A DNA stretch of 43,994 bases from contig JAFRTL010000027.1 of the NCBI GenBank assembly GCA_017427065.1, positions 1 to 43,994 of the forward strand, in the 5' to 3' direction. The notes below the pieces were generated by a model that saw nothing but the letters and a program-made list of their open reading frames with translations, made no database searches and had not been told where the DNA came from. The translations under genes were made by a program, and so were the position numbers. This stretch comes from Bacteroidaceae bacterium. Lineage in GTDB: Bacteria; Bacteroidota; Bacteroidia; Bacteroidales; Bacteroidaceae. Numbering within the stretch: the stretch's first letter is position 1; each line of letters begins with the position of its first letter. Shown here piece by piece: positions 24,571-31,549 of this stretch.

Positions 24571-25143
24571 ATGAATGATATTGAATTAATCCAGAACAAA
24601 ATCTAAGAGATTCGAGGCCAGCGCGTCATGCTGGACTTTGATTTAGCAGAAATGTATGCAGTTGAAACACGTGTGCTTAACCAAGCAGTCAAACGTAATA
24701 TTGAACGCTTTCCACCAGACTTTATGTTTCAACTGACTAAAGCTGAATGGACTGTTATCTCATCACAATTTGTGATGACATCAAGATTGAAACGTCCTAA
24801 ATCCTCACCGCCATTAGCTTTTACTGAACATGGTGCCTTAATGCTTTCAAGTGTTTTACGAAGTGATATAGCCATCGAAACAAGCATCAATATCACAAGA
24901 GCTTTTGTTCGTATCAGAGAAAGCCTTTCTCTATTGTCGATTCCTATGAAACTATCTGAGCTCGAACACCGAATTACTGAATTAAGCAAAGAGGTAAATG
25001 ACATCCTTCGTGATCAAAACGACATCAACGAGGAAACCCGTATGCGGCTGGATGCCATCACCATCGCCCTAGCAGAGCTGCAAGCCAAGCCCAAGGAAGA
25101 GAAGCCCCGCCGTCGCATTGGTTTTATCCAAGATGACAAATAG
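24571..25143 (+). pseudogene. ORF6N domain protein, interrupted by an in-frame stop at codon 12
   Basis: Phage-type DNA-binding ORF6N/KilA-N-related protein. The natural start is the ATG at 24571 (MNDIELIQNKI), but codon 12 (24604-24606) is TAA. The same frame continues without a break as EIRGQRVMLDFDLAEMYAVET, which is the conserved start of the ORF6N domain in which the interrupted position is usually Tyr. The rest (to 25143) is intact: NQAVKRNIERFPPDFMFQL, FTEHGALMLSSVL, a coiled-coil-like helix and a basic tail ending GFIQDDK. Re-initiation at the ATG at 24628 would give 171 residues lacking the first strand of the domain. It may be a recent nonsense mutation, a sequencing error or a shortened working protein. 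Confidence 0.85.
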
Positions 25144-25145
25144 CA

Positions 25146-25187
25146 TAAAAATCCCGTTACACGATTTTTCAATCTTGCAGCGGGAAT
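25146..25187 (-). terminator. Imperfect hairpin with minus-strand T-run, candidate terminator
   Basis: Arms 25151-25166 and 25171-25187 pair (13-14 pairs, 2-3 mismatches) around the loop GAAA, followed on the minus strand by TTTTTATG. It lies just behind the small-protein relic read on that strand and just behind the ORF6N stop on the plus strand. Confidence 0.5.
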
Positions 25188-25194
25188 TCCTTTC

Positions 25195-25287
25195 TCACAG
25201 CATACTCATGCAGGATGATACACCTATGGAGGTTCCAATGGCAGTGAGACTACCTTATATTTTACCAAAAGTAAATGGACTTTTCAG
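25195..25287 (-). pseudogene. Relic of a 'smalltalk'-type small membrane protein gene
   Basis: On the minus strand the codons from 25248 down to 25195 read LTAIGTSIGVSSCMSML and stop. This closely follows the C-terminus of the roughly 32-residue Bacteroidales 'smalltalk' proteins (LTAIxTTLGVTSCM). Upstream codons read KSPFTFGKI, also like their N-terminus, but a TAA stop (25255-25257) interrupts the frame and a CTG stands where the ATG should be. In other Bacteroidales these genes sit in a cassette with an HU-like protein, an N-acetylmuramoyl-alanine amidase and a VirE/primase-like gene, none of which is here. I infer a decayed gene; the match is from memory of the family. Confidence 0.5.
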
Positions 25288-25433
25288 AAACACAAGGAGT
25301 TGTCGCGGAAATATCAAGCATTACCATAGGTATTATTGAAGCATTTTTGTTATAACACTGGACATTTTCGTGATAATTGCCTGCATTATTTGGATCATAC
25401 CTGATGTATGGCCTATTGATACGTTATCTCTCT

Positions 25434-25523
25434 GCTCAGTCAACGGTAGGACTTAGCTCAGTCATCGTTGGGATTTAGCTCAGTCAAGGTTAGGACTTAA
25501 CTCAGTCATCAGTGTGACTGAGC
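25434..25523. repeat. 22-bp tandem repeat with closing hairpin
   Basis: Three consecutive 22-bp units (25434-25455, 25456-25477, 25478-25499) of the form GCTCAGTCA-n7-GGAnTTA are followed by a fourth partial unit (ACTCAGTCAT). TGACTGAGC (25515-25523) is the reverse complement of the unit start and can pair with any of the three unit heads (9 bp). With the partial unit it forms an 8-bp stem, 6-nt loop hairpin. Confidence 0.9.
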
Positions 25524-25581
25524 ATGAAGGTATTAATACTAATTATTGAAAGATCCCTATTCTCCATACGAAATATGCCAA

Positions 25582-25797
25582 AAACACCTCACACCTCACC
25601 TTTTTCGAATTAACTAATAATCTACATACATTCTCAAGGGTGAGGTGTTGAAATGACACCTCACCACTCCTCACCCTTATTACTATGGAAAGCCCTTCAT
25701 GAAGGTGAGGTGTGGTGAGGAGTGTTCACAACACCTCACCGCTACATTGCATTGATATTCAACATTTTAAATGCCAAAGGTGAGGTGTGAGGTGTTT
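25582..25797. repeat. Inverted-repeat family 1: six GGTGAGGTGT sites with constant 38-bp spacers
   Basis: The decamer GGTGAGGTGT occurs three times on the plus strand (25639, 25704, 25779) and three times on the minus strand (as ACACCTCACC at 25591, 25656, 25731). Each minus site is followed by a plus site exactly 48 bp later, leaving three 38-bp spacers (25601-25638, 25666-25703, 25741-25778) of unrelated sequence. The outermost copies are extended to perfect 22-bp inverted repeats (25582-25603 and 25776-25797). Adjacent sites also form hairpins of 10 bp with loops of 7 and 17 nt. Confidence 0.92.
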
Positions 25798-25820
25798 CCT
25801 TGAAAATTCATTTTTAAAAA

Positions 25821-26114
25821 TAGACTTCACTCTTCACGCTGATTATAAAAGTACATGTTCTGCATGATATTTCTAGAGCAAATCCAAAACAGAGACTTCA
25901 CAAGACTTCACACAGACTTCACACGTGAAAAGGTGAAATCTACATATCAGTCATATATCTATTTTCGAATTATAATAATTTATGATTATCAGCTAATTCC
26001 ATCAATTAAAGCGTGAAGTCTATGTGAAGTCTTGTGAAGTCTCATTAGCAGAAAAACTTTCTTAACAAGTTATTATTCAGACGTTTTAGAAATGTATGTG
26101 AAGTGTGAAGACTA
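25821..26114. repeat. Inverted-repeat family 2: AGACTTCAC sites, mirror-symmetric with 55-bp spacers
   Basis: Inner arms 25893-25922 and 26013-26042 are 30-bp inverted repeats (29 of 30 match), each made of three AGACTTCAC-type units. Outer arms 25821-25837 and 26098-26114 match at 15 of 17 positions. The distance from outer to inner arm is exactly 55 bp on both sides, although the two 55-bp spacers are unrelated in sequence. All arms share one centre, at 25967/25968. Confidence 0.92.
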
Positions 26115-26132
26115 AAACAGAGAGATGGAGAT

Positions 26133-26169
26133 AAAAAAATGCAGCAAGGTCATCGTAACGCTTGCCGCA
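26133..26169 (-). terminator. Terminator of the blaI-M56 peptidase operon
   Basis: Minus strand stem TGCGGCAAG/CTTGCTGCA (9 bp with one G-U pair) with a 12-nt loop, followed by TTTTTTT. It lies 24 bp after the stop codon at 26193. Confidence 0.85.
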
Positions 26170-26192
26170 CTTTGCTATAGAGTTAAGAGAGA

Positions 26193-28142
26193 TTAGGAAA
26201 AACCATTAAACATACCTTTATCAACTAAGTATTGAAGGGTATAAACGCACAACGTTCCATCTTTCTCGACATGGAAGGTAGAGGCAAGCTCATTGAAATT
26301 GTTGATTTCTTTTTCAGTGACAGGTTCATCATTAATCATATATTTCTTCACTACTACTTCTGTTTTCTTGCCTGTAAGTAAGTCTGTGAAAACACATTTT
26401 TGCACTTGCTTAATATCATCAACGACATTTCCTTCCGCATCATAGTAAGTAGGAGCATTTATTTTAATTTCTTTCAATTGTGCTTGCGTTTTCTTCAGTT
26501 GTTCCATAGCAGAAAGTAAATCTTCATTTATCAATTCAGGGATTCTGCGCTTTTGCATCTCCTCCAAATAATCACGCAAGGAATCTGACATCACGTAAGG
26601 CTTTATGCTATCTTGAGTATTTTCCTCACTCTTTTTGGTAGTAATAATTATCACGCCATGCTTTGCCTCATCGCCATATAGGGGTATCGCATCTTTGTCT
26701 CTCAGCACTTTAAAAGAAGAAATAGTCTGAGGATCTAATTCGTTAAAATCTTTATTAGTCAGACGAACACCATCAATAAATACCAAGATAGAATCAAGAG
26801 AGGCAGCCATACCATTAACATTCGTTATTCTAATAGCAGGGCCCTTCTTCATTTCCTCCTTAGTGGCAGGGGTACCTAATACTACAGGTTCTTTCGTAGA
26901 CTTGGTTTCAATTTCCATTACCCCCTTCTTTCCTTCTTCACCATACTTGCTGACAGCTTCTTGATCCTTCAATACTCTGATCATCTTTATTTCTGAAGGG
27001 TTAAGAGCATTAATCTGTGCATACTTCACCCGTTCGCCATCCAAAATATAAATGACAGAGTCTTGAACCTCACTTAAACGCATGACATGCATCTCCTGAG
27101 AACTATAAACAACGCTATCAGCTTCTTGGATTCCCCTTCTTGATCTAAGATCATCCATTGAGATAGTCTCAGAAGAGCCTCCTCTAAAAATGGTAATAGA
27201 ATCTTCGGTAATTTTTTGCATATCTGCTGGCGAATCCGTAACTTTGTCACTTGGAGAAGCAAGTTTCTCCACATAATCTACTTGTGTCCGTGCGTTTAAC
27301 GCCAGACACGCCCCTACGAGGGGCAAGAGGTAGAGCGCTCTGAGCACCCTGCCACGATTTGATTTTTTACGACACATCATAGTGATTCTTGATTTTAGTT
27401 CCCTATGATTAAAGCTGTTGGCAACCGAGTAGCCGCTCATGCCAACGGCTTTTTTCACAAGGAGATATTGATATTGTTTTACGTTATAGCCTTCGTCAAG
27501 TACCTGTGCATCAGCCTCATACTCATGCACGGCACAAAGGTCGGCACGAAGCATCCAGATGGCAGGATTGAACCATTGGAGCAATGAAACTAAATCCACC
27601 AGCAACAAATCCCAAGAATGGCAAAGACGGATATGGGCCTGCTCATGACTGATGATGGCAGCATGGTCGTCTTCATAGTCTTTTCTCGACAGCACGATGG
27701 TATGCATCCAACTAAAAGGGGACACATCCTTTTCTGTAATGACCAACCAAGTGCCATCTTCCAACTGCCTACGTTCTCCACCAGAGATAATCCGCAGCAC
27801 CGTATATACAGAAATCAGAATCTGTATCAGCACGGCCAATGCTCCTAATATAAATAAGGTGGAAAGCAGAATCTGCCACCAAGGAGTGGTGACCACTGTC
27901 TGCTCTATCATTGGCAGCACGCCCTCTGGAACTTGCAGATTCAGAGGCGAAGCCTCCACCTCCACCGTCCGATGGATGGTAATGTGGAATAGTGGCAAAA
28001 GCAATGAACCAACAGCCGTGCAGAGCAACATCACTCTGTTCAGACGATGAAAGGTCTCCTTACTCAGCAGTAACCTATAGAACATATAAAATACTGCCAG
28101 GATGACTGCTGCCTTCACATCATAGATGATAAAATCCATCAT
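26193..28142 (-). CDS. M56/BlaR1-type membrane metallopeptidase with plug-like C-terminal repeats
   Basis: A 649-residue inner-membrane sensor peptidase that probably cleaves or inactivates the BlaI-type repressor encoded just upstream. Four membrane segments (about 10-25, 37-55, 90-118 and 278-294) surround a cytosolic loop with the zinc motif H166-E-Q-A-H170 and downstream ADLCAVHEYEADAQVL (third ligand region). The C-terminal half is periplasmic and contains no penicillin-binding domain. Instead it has two repeats like TonB-receptor plug motifs, VIYILDGERVKYAQI...GVMEIETK (about 370-423) and ILVFIDGVRLTNKDF...GVIIITTKK (about 455-510). The signal sensed is unknown. It starts 3 bp after the blaI stop. 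Confidence 0.9.
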   Translation of the reverse strand: MMDFIIYDVKAAVILAVFYMFYRLLLSKETFHRLNRVMLLCTAVGSLLLPLFHITIHRTVEVEASPLNLQVPEGVLPMIEQTVVTTPWWQILLSTLFILGALAVLIQILISVYTVLRIISGGERRQLEDGTWLVITEKDVSPFSWMHTIVLSRKDYEDDHAAIISHEQAHIRLCHSWDLLLVDLVSLLQWFNPAIWMLRADLCAVHEYEADAQVLDEGYNVKQYQYLLVKKAVGMSGYSVANSFNHRELKSRITMMCRKKSNRGRVLRALYLLPLVGACLALNARTQVDYVEKLASPSDKVTDSPADMQKITEDSITIFRGGSSETISMDDLRSRRGIQEADSVVYSSQEMHVMRLSEVQDSVIYILDGERVKYAQINALNPSEIKMIRVLKDQEAVSKYGEEGKKGVMEIETKSTKEPVVLGTPATKEEMKKGPAIRITNVNGMAASLDSILVFIDGVRLTNKDFNELDPQTISSFKVLRDKDAIPLYGDEAKHGVIIITTKKSEENTQDSIKPYVMSDSLRDYLEEMQKRRIPELINEDLLSAMEQLKKTQAQLKEIKINAPTYYDAEGNVVDDIKQVQKCVFTDLLTGKKTEVVVKKYMINDEPVTEKEINNFNELASTFHVEKDGTLCVYTLQYLVDKGMFNGFS

Positions 28143-28145
28143 GGC

Positions 28146-28514
28146 TTAGCCCTCCTTTCCAGCCTCTATCTGTGCAATCAGGTCTTTCAGTTCCTCCACA
28201 GTAATCTTTTCTTCTTTTACCAACGCAGAGACAGCCTTCAGATAAGAATTCTCGAAATAGTCGCTGATAAGACTAGTCAGACTGCGCTTCATGTATTCCT
28301 CACGCGTAAGCAATGGATAATACTGATGGGCAGTGCCAAAAGCCTTGTGCGCCATAAAGCCTTTTTGTTCTAATATACGCACCATAGTAGAGAGAGTGGT
28401 CAGCGCAGGTTTGGGATCTTCATAACAGTCCAGTAATTCACGCACGAACATAGGGCCTTTATCCCAAAACAACTCCATGATTTCCTGTTCTTTTTTAGTG
28501 AGTTTCCGTTGCAT
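28146..28514 (-). CDS. BlaI/MecI/CopY family transcriptional repressor
   Basis: A 122-residue winged-helix repressor: LTKKEQEIMELFWDKGPMFVRELLD is the first helix pair, and PALTTLSTMVRILEQKGFMAHKAFGTAHQYYPL is the recognition helix and wing. A C-terminal dimerisation helix pair follows. In the family the repressor is cleaved after signalling by an M56 peptidase, and such a peptidase is the next gene (3-bp gap). The promoter overlaps a perfect palindrome, presumably its own operator, so autoregulation is likely. The genes controlled elsewhere are unknown; no beta-lactamase is in the window. Confidence 0.94.
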   Translation of the reverse strand: MQRKLTKKEQEIMELFWDKGPMFVRELLDCYEDPKPALTTLSTMVRILEQKGFMAHKAFGTAHQYYPLLTREEYMKRSLTSLISDYFENSYLKAVSALVKEEKITVEELKDLIAQIEAGKEG

Positions 28515-28564
28515 AGTCCTTATCCTTTCCTTTGTTTATTGGCATTACTAACTAAATCACACTG

Positions 28565-28608
28565 CAAATATAACTAAAACATTTTTTAATACAACTAAAA
28601 TATTTAGT
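28565..28608 (-). promoter_or_regulatory. Promoter and palindromic operator of the blaI-M56 operon
   Basis: Minus strand TTG (complement of 28592-28594), a 19-bp spacer and TATATTTG (complement of 28565-28572). A perfect 15-bp palindrome, ACTAAA-ATA-TTTAGT (28594-28608), abuts the -33 element, and TTTTAGTT is repeated 20 bp further in. It is a good candidate for the repressor binding site. Confidence 0.75.
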
Positions 28609-28634
28609 AAGTCCTACCAATTAACCTACTTTAA

Positions 28635-28670
28635 CAAAAAAGCCCCAGAGTTCATGAGAACTATGAGGCT
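28635..28670 (-). terminator. Strong terminator behind the candidate small gene
   Basis: Minus strand 13-position stem with one mismatch (arms complementary to 28658-28670 and 28641-28653), loop TCAT, followed by TTTTTTG. It sits 22 bp beyond the stop of the small frame at 28692 and just before the blaI promoter. Confidence 0.85.
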
Positions 28671-28691
28671 AAGACAAACAGAAGAAAAAGA

Positions 28692-28775
28692 TTATTGCAA
28701 ACGTTCTGTGGTACCGCTGCTGGTAACCATCAGTATAGAATTACCTTTACCTACAAAGAAAAACAAGTTTTTCAT
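28692..28775 (-). CDS. Candidate 27-residue small protein
   Basis: An ATG-started frame of 27 codons, beginning MKNLFFFVGKGNSILM and ending SSGTTERLQ before TAA, lies in the 443-bp gap between the phosphorylase and blaI genes. It is followed after 22 bp by a strong terminator on the same strand, which no other gene nearby explains well. I do not recognise the sequence as a named family. The first residues are hydrophobic but too short for a membrane span. No clear promoter is seen, so it may ride on phosphorylase read-through or be part of a small RNA. An ORF of this length can occur by chance. Confidence 0.4.
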   Translation of the reverse strand: MKNLFFFVGKGNSILMVTSSGTTERLQ

Positions 28776-28888
28776 TTCTAGTTCCATGCAACGAACTGAG
28801 TTCCACTCGTCCTTCTATAATAAGAATGCAATAAGATGGAAATACTGCATCAGAAACTGAAAAATGTTTGAGTAATGGACCTAAGACA

Positions 28889-28920
28889 AGTAGGGCTGAT
28901 CTACAAAGACCAGCCCTACT
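28889..28920 (-). terminator. Hairpin behind glgP (weak terminator or 3' stabiliser)
   Basis: A perfect 10-bp stem AGTAGGGCTG/CAGCCCTACT with a 12-nt loop, 38 bp past the phosphorylase stop, but with no T-run. A second, 7-bp hairpin (28932-28950) lies between them. Confidence 0.5.
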
Positions 28921-28957
28921 CTATCATTTAATGCAACATCGTGTGTTGCAACGATTT

Positions 28958-31522
28958 TTAGTTGAACCAACGAACGTAACAGAAGTCCTGACGGTGAGGC
29001 AGGTCTGCATTCTTTGGATACATGCGGAAAGCAGTCTTAAACATACCAGCATTCTCCATCTTGTGCTTCAGTTGGAAGGTAAAGATATTACCCTCACGCT
29101 TTACTACCTGGAACTGTTCAACAGAATAAATCTTCTGCTCATCGTTTTTGTTCTGACGAGTGGTCACCAACTCAATACCAATAGCATCATCGAGTCCACG
29201 CTCGTCAACAACTACCTGAAGGGTGTATTCCTTACCACCATCAAGGATATGGTTAGGCTCATCCTCAGTCTGAACACTCAGCACCTGGATGTCGTTCCAA
29301 CGCTCGGCTACAGTCTCTTTCCACAGTGCTATCTCTTTGGCCTTCTCAAAGTTATTGGCAGCCAAAGCCTTGAAGCGCTTAGCTTCCTTGCAATAGAACT
29401 TAGAATAGTAGTCATCAAGTTGTCGCTTCATGGTGAAGTGAGGAGCAATCTGAGCAATGGAGTTCTTTATCACCTTGATCCAACCCTTAGAGATGCCCTT
29501 CTTATCCGTATTATAATAAAGAGGGATAATTTCTTTCTCTAGCAAGCCATAGATGGTAGCTGCATCAAGCTGATCCTGATGGTCTTGATTCTGGTAAGTA
29601 CGTTTCTCTGTAAGAGCCCAACCAGCACCCTCACGGTAGCCTTCAAGCCACCAACCATCTTTCACACTGAGATTGACCACACCGTTCATCTCGGCTTTCT
29701 CGCCTGATGTTCCAGAGGCCTCCAGTGGACGTGTTGGGGTGTTCATCCAGATATCAACGCCTGATACCAAGCGACGAGCCAACAAGAAATCGTAGTCTTC
29801 CAAGAAGATCACCTTCCCTAGAAATTCTGGACGCTGAGAAATCTCAAATATTTTCTTAATAAGACCCTGACCTGCACCATCGGCTGGATGAGCCTTACCA
29901 GCAAAGAGGAACATCACTGGACGCTCTGGATTATTCACTATACGGCTCAAACGATCAAGATCAGTGAACAACAAGTGTGCACGTTTATATGTAGCAAAAC
30001 GACGACAGAATCCGATGACCAGAGCGTTAGGGTTAAAGCCTTCAACAAGCTTCACTACACGTGAAGGATCTCCCTGATTCTTCAACCATGTCTCGCGGAA
30101 CTGCTCCTTAATATACTCGAAGAGCTTGTTCTTCAATGCTTTGCGAGTCTCCCAGATTTCTTCATCAGGACAATTGTAGATACCATGCCAGATTTCTTCA
30201 TTAGACTGGTCGCTCATATGGTTAGCGTCAAAATACTTAGCATAGACTTTGCGCCACTCACAAGCACACCATGTTGGGAAGTGAACACCATTGGTCACAT
30301 AGCCCACATGATTTTCTTCTGGGAAGTAACCCCTCCAGATAGGAGCAAACATTTTCTTTGAAACCTCGCCATGCAACCAGCTTACGCCGTTAACCTCCTG
30401 ACAAGTGTTGCATGCAAATGTTGACATACAGAATCGCTCTCCATGATCATCAGGATTGGTGCGTCCCATGCCAATGAACTCATCCCAAGAGATTCCAAGT
30501 CTCTGTGTATAACTGCCCAAGTACTTGCTGAAAAGTCCTTCGTCAAAGTAATCGTGACCAGCAGGCACAGGTGTATGAACTGTATAAAGAGAAGAGGCAC
30601 GCACCAATTCCAAAGCTTGGTTGAATGTCAGGTGATCTTCTTCAATATAGTCGCACAAACGCTGAAGGTTACAAAAAGCAGCATGTCCCTCGTTGCAATG
30701 ATAAATGTCCTTCTTGATACCAAGTTTCTTAAGCAGCAACATGCCACCGATACCCAGAAGAATCTCCTGTTTCATACGGTTCTCCCAATCACCACCATAG
30801 AGTGCGTGTGTAATAGACTTGTCGAACTCTGAGTTCATCTCGTTGTCTGTATCCAACAGGTACAACTTCACACGACCCACATTGACACGCCATACATAAG
30901 CATGAACCTGGTAGTTAGGATAAGGCACATCTATCACCATCGGATTGCCATCTTTATCAAGCTGACGTTCAACAGGCAGCGTAGCAAAGTTCTGACTCTC
31001 ATAGTTAGCAATCTGCTGTCCATCCATAGAGAGGCTCTGCTTGAAATAGCCAAAGCGATAGAGGAAACCTACAGCACACATGTCAACGTTGGAGTCTGAT
31101 GCTTCTTTCACATAGTCGCCTGCCAACATACCCAAACCTCCAGAATAAATCTTGAGGGCTGAATGAATACCATATTCCATACAGAAATAAGCCACTGACG
31201 GACGGGTAGCATCAGGCTTCACGTCCATGTAAGCACGGAAGAGGCCATAAACCTCCTTGACGCGCTTCATAAGTGCTTTATCATTCAATATCTCATCCTT
31301 GCGCGTCTGACTCAGACGTTCGAGCAACATCACAGGGTTATGTTTCACTTCACTATAAATCTCAGGGGCAAGGTCACGGAACAAGTCACGTGCTTCATAA
31401 TTCCATACCCACCACATATTGTGGGCAATCTCGTCCAAACATTTCAATTGCTCAGGAAGAATCGACTTCACGGTCTGTTCCTTCCACTGAGGAGCATTAG
31501 CGCAATTTGCTTTAATTTTCAT
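28958..31522 (-). CDS. glgP: Alpha-glucan phosphorylase
   Basis: PLP-dependent enzyme that releases glucose-1-phosphate from glycogen or maltodextrins by phosphorolysis. The protein is 854 residues, of the shorter archaeal/bacterial GlgP type in GT35. Visible features are [28 protein letters not shown]-like opening segments (about 109-135), HCNEGHAAF, a [10 protein letters not shown] segment, and the PLP-lysine region [15 protein letters not shown]. The N-terminal ~90 residues ([19 protein letters not shown]) are the DUF3417-type extension. It lies 27 bp after the glycogen synthase gene on the same strand, so synthesis and breakdown enzymes share a transcript. Confidence 0.95.
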   Translation of the reverse strand: MKIKANCANAPQWKEQTVKSILPEQLKCLDEIAHNMWWVWNYEARDLFRDLAPEIYSEVKHNPVMLLERLSQTRKDEILNDKALMKRVKEVYGLFRAYMDVKPDATRPSVAYFCMEYGIHSALKIYSGGLGMLAGDYVKEASDSNVDMCAVGFLYRFGYFKQSLSMDGQQIANYESQNFATLPVERQLDKDGNPMVIDVPYPNYQVHAYVWRVNVGRVKLYLLDTDNEMNSEFDKSITHALYGGDWENRMKQEILLGIGGMLLLKKLGIKKDIYHCNEGHAAFCNLQRLCDYIEEDHLTFNQALELVRASSLYTVHTPVPAGHDYFDEGLFSKYLGSYTQRLGISWDEFIGMGRTNPDDHGERFCMSTFACNTCQEVNGVSWLHGEVSKKMFAPIWRGYFPEENHVGYVTNGVHFPTWCACEWRKVYAKYFDANHMSDQSNEEIWHGIYNCPDEEIWETRKALKNKLFEYIKEQFRETWLKNQGDPSRVVKLVEGFNPNALVIGFCRRFATYKRAHLLFTDLDRLSRIVNNPERPVMFLFAGKAHPADGAGQGLIKKIFEISQRPEFLGKVIFLEDYDFLLARRLVSGVDIWMNTPTRPLEASGTSGEKAEMNGVVNLSVKDGWWLEGYREGAGWALTEKRTYQNQDHQDQLDAATIYGLLEKEIIPLYYNTDKKGISKGWIKVIKNSIAQIAPHFTMKRQLDDYYSKFYCKEAKRFKALAANNFEKAKEIALWKETVAERWNDIQVLSVQTEDEPNHILDGGKEYTLQVVVDERGLDDAIGIELVTTRQNKNDEQKIYSVEQFQVVKREGNIFTFQLKHKMENAGMFKTAFRMYPKNADLPHRQDFCYVRWFN

Positions 31523-31549
31523 TTATATAACTATTTAATTATAAGATTC

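Larger units (their letters stand above)
25144..26192. other. Gene-free repeat island of about 1 kb
   Basis: I find no convincing intact gene on either strand between the ORF6N stop and the M56 peptidase stop. The stretch holds, left to right, the candidate terminator and small-protein relic, a 22-bp tandem repeat, two families of spaced inverted repeats and the terminator of the peptidase gene. It is AT-richer than the flanking coding DNA. Short frames of 20-70 codons exist but show no family resemblance. Confidence 0.7.

Noticed and set aside
24340-25143. Insertion sequence around ORF6N
   Set aside because: No transposase, no terminal repeats bracketing the gene and no target duplication were found; the 19-bp palindrome is only on one side.
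25118-25339. 73-codon plus-strand frame after ORF6N
   Set aside because: It starts inside the ORF6N gene, has no recognisable domain, and overlaps the better-supported smalltalk-like relic on the other strand.
25434-25797. CRISPR array
   Set aside because: The equal 38-bp spacers are suggestive, but the repeats are palindromes of different lengths, one family is a contiguous 22-bp tandem repeat with no spacers, and no cas gene is nearby.
26125-26196. 23-codon frame beginning MEIKKCSKVIV
   Set aside because: It coincides with the minus-strand terminator hairpin of the M56 operon; the hairpin and T-run explain the sequence better than coding.
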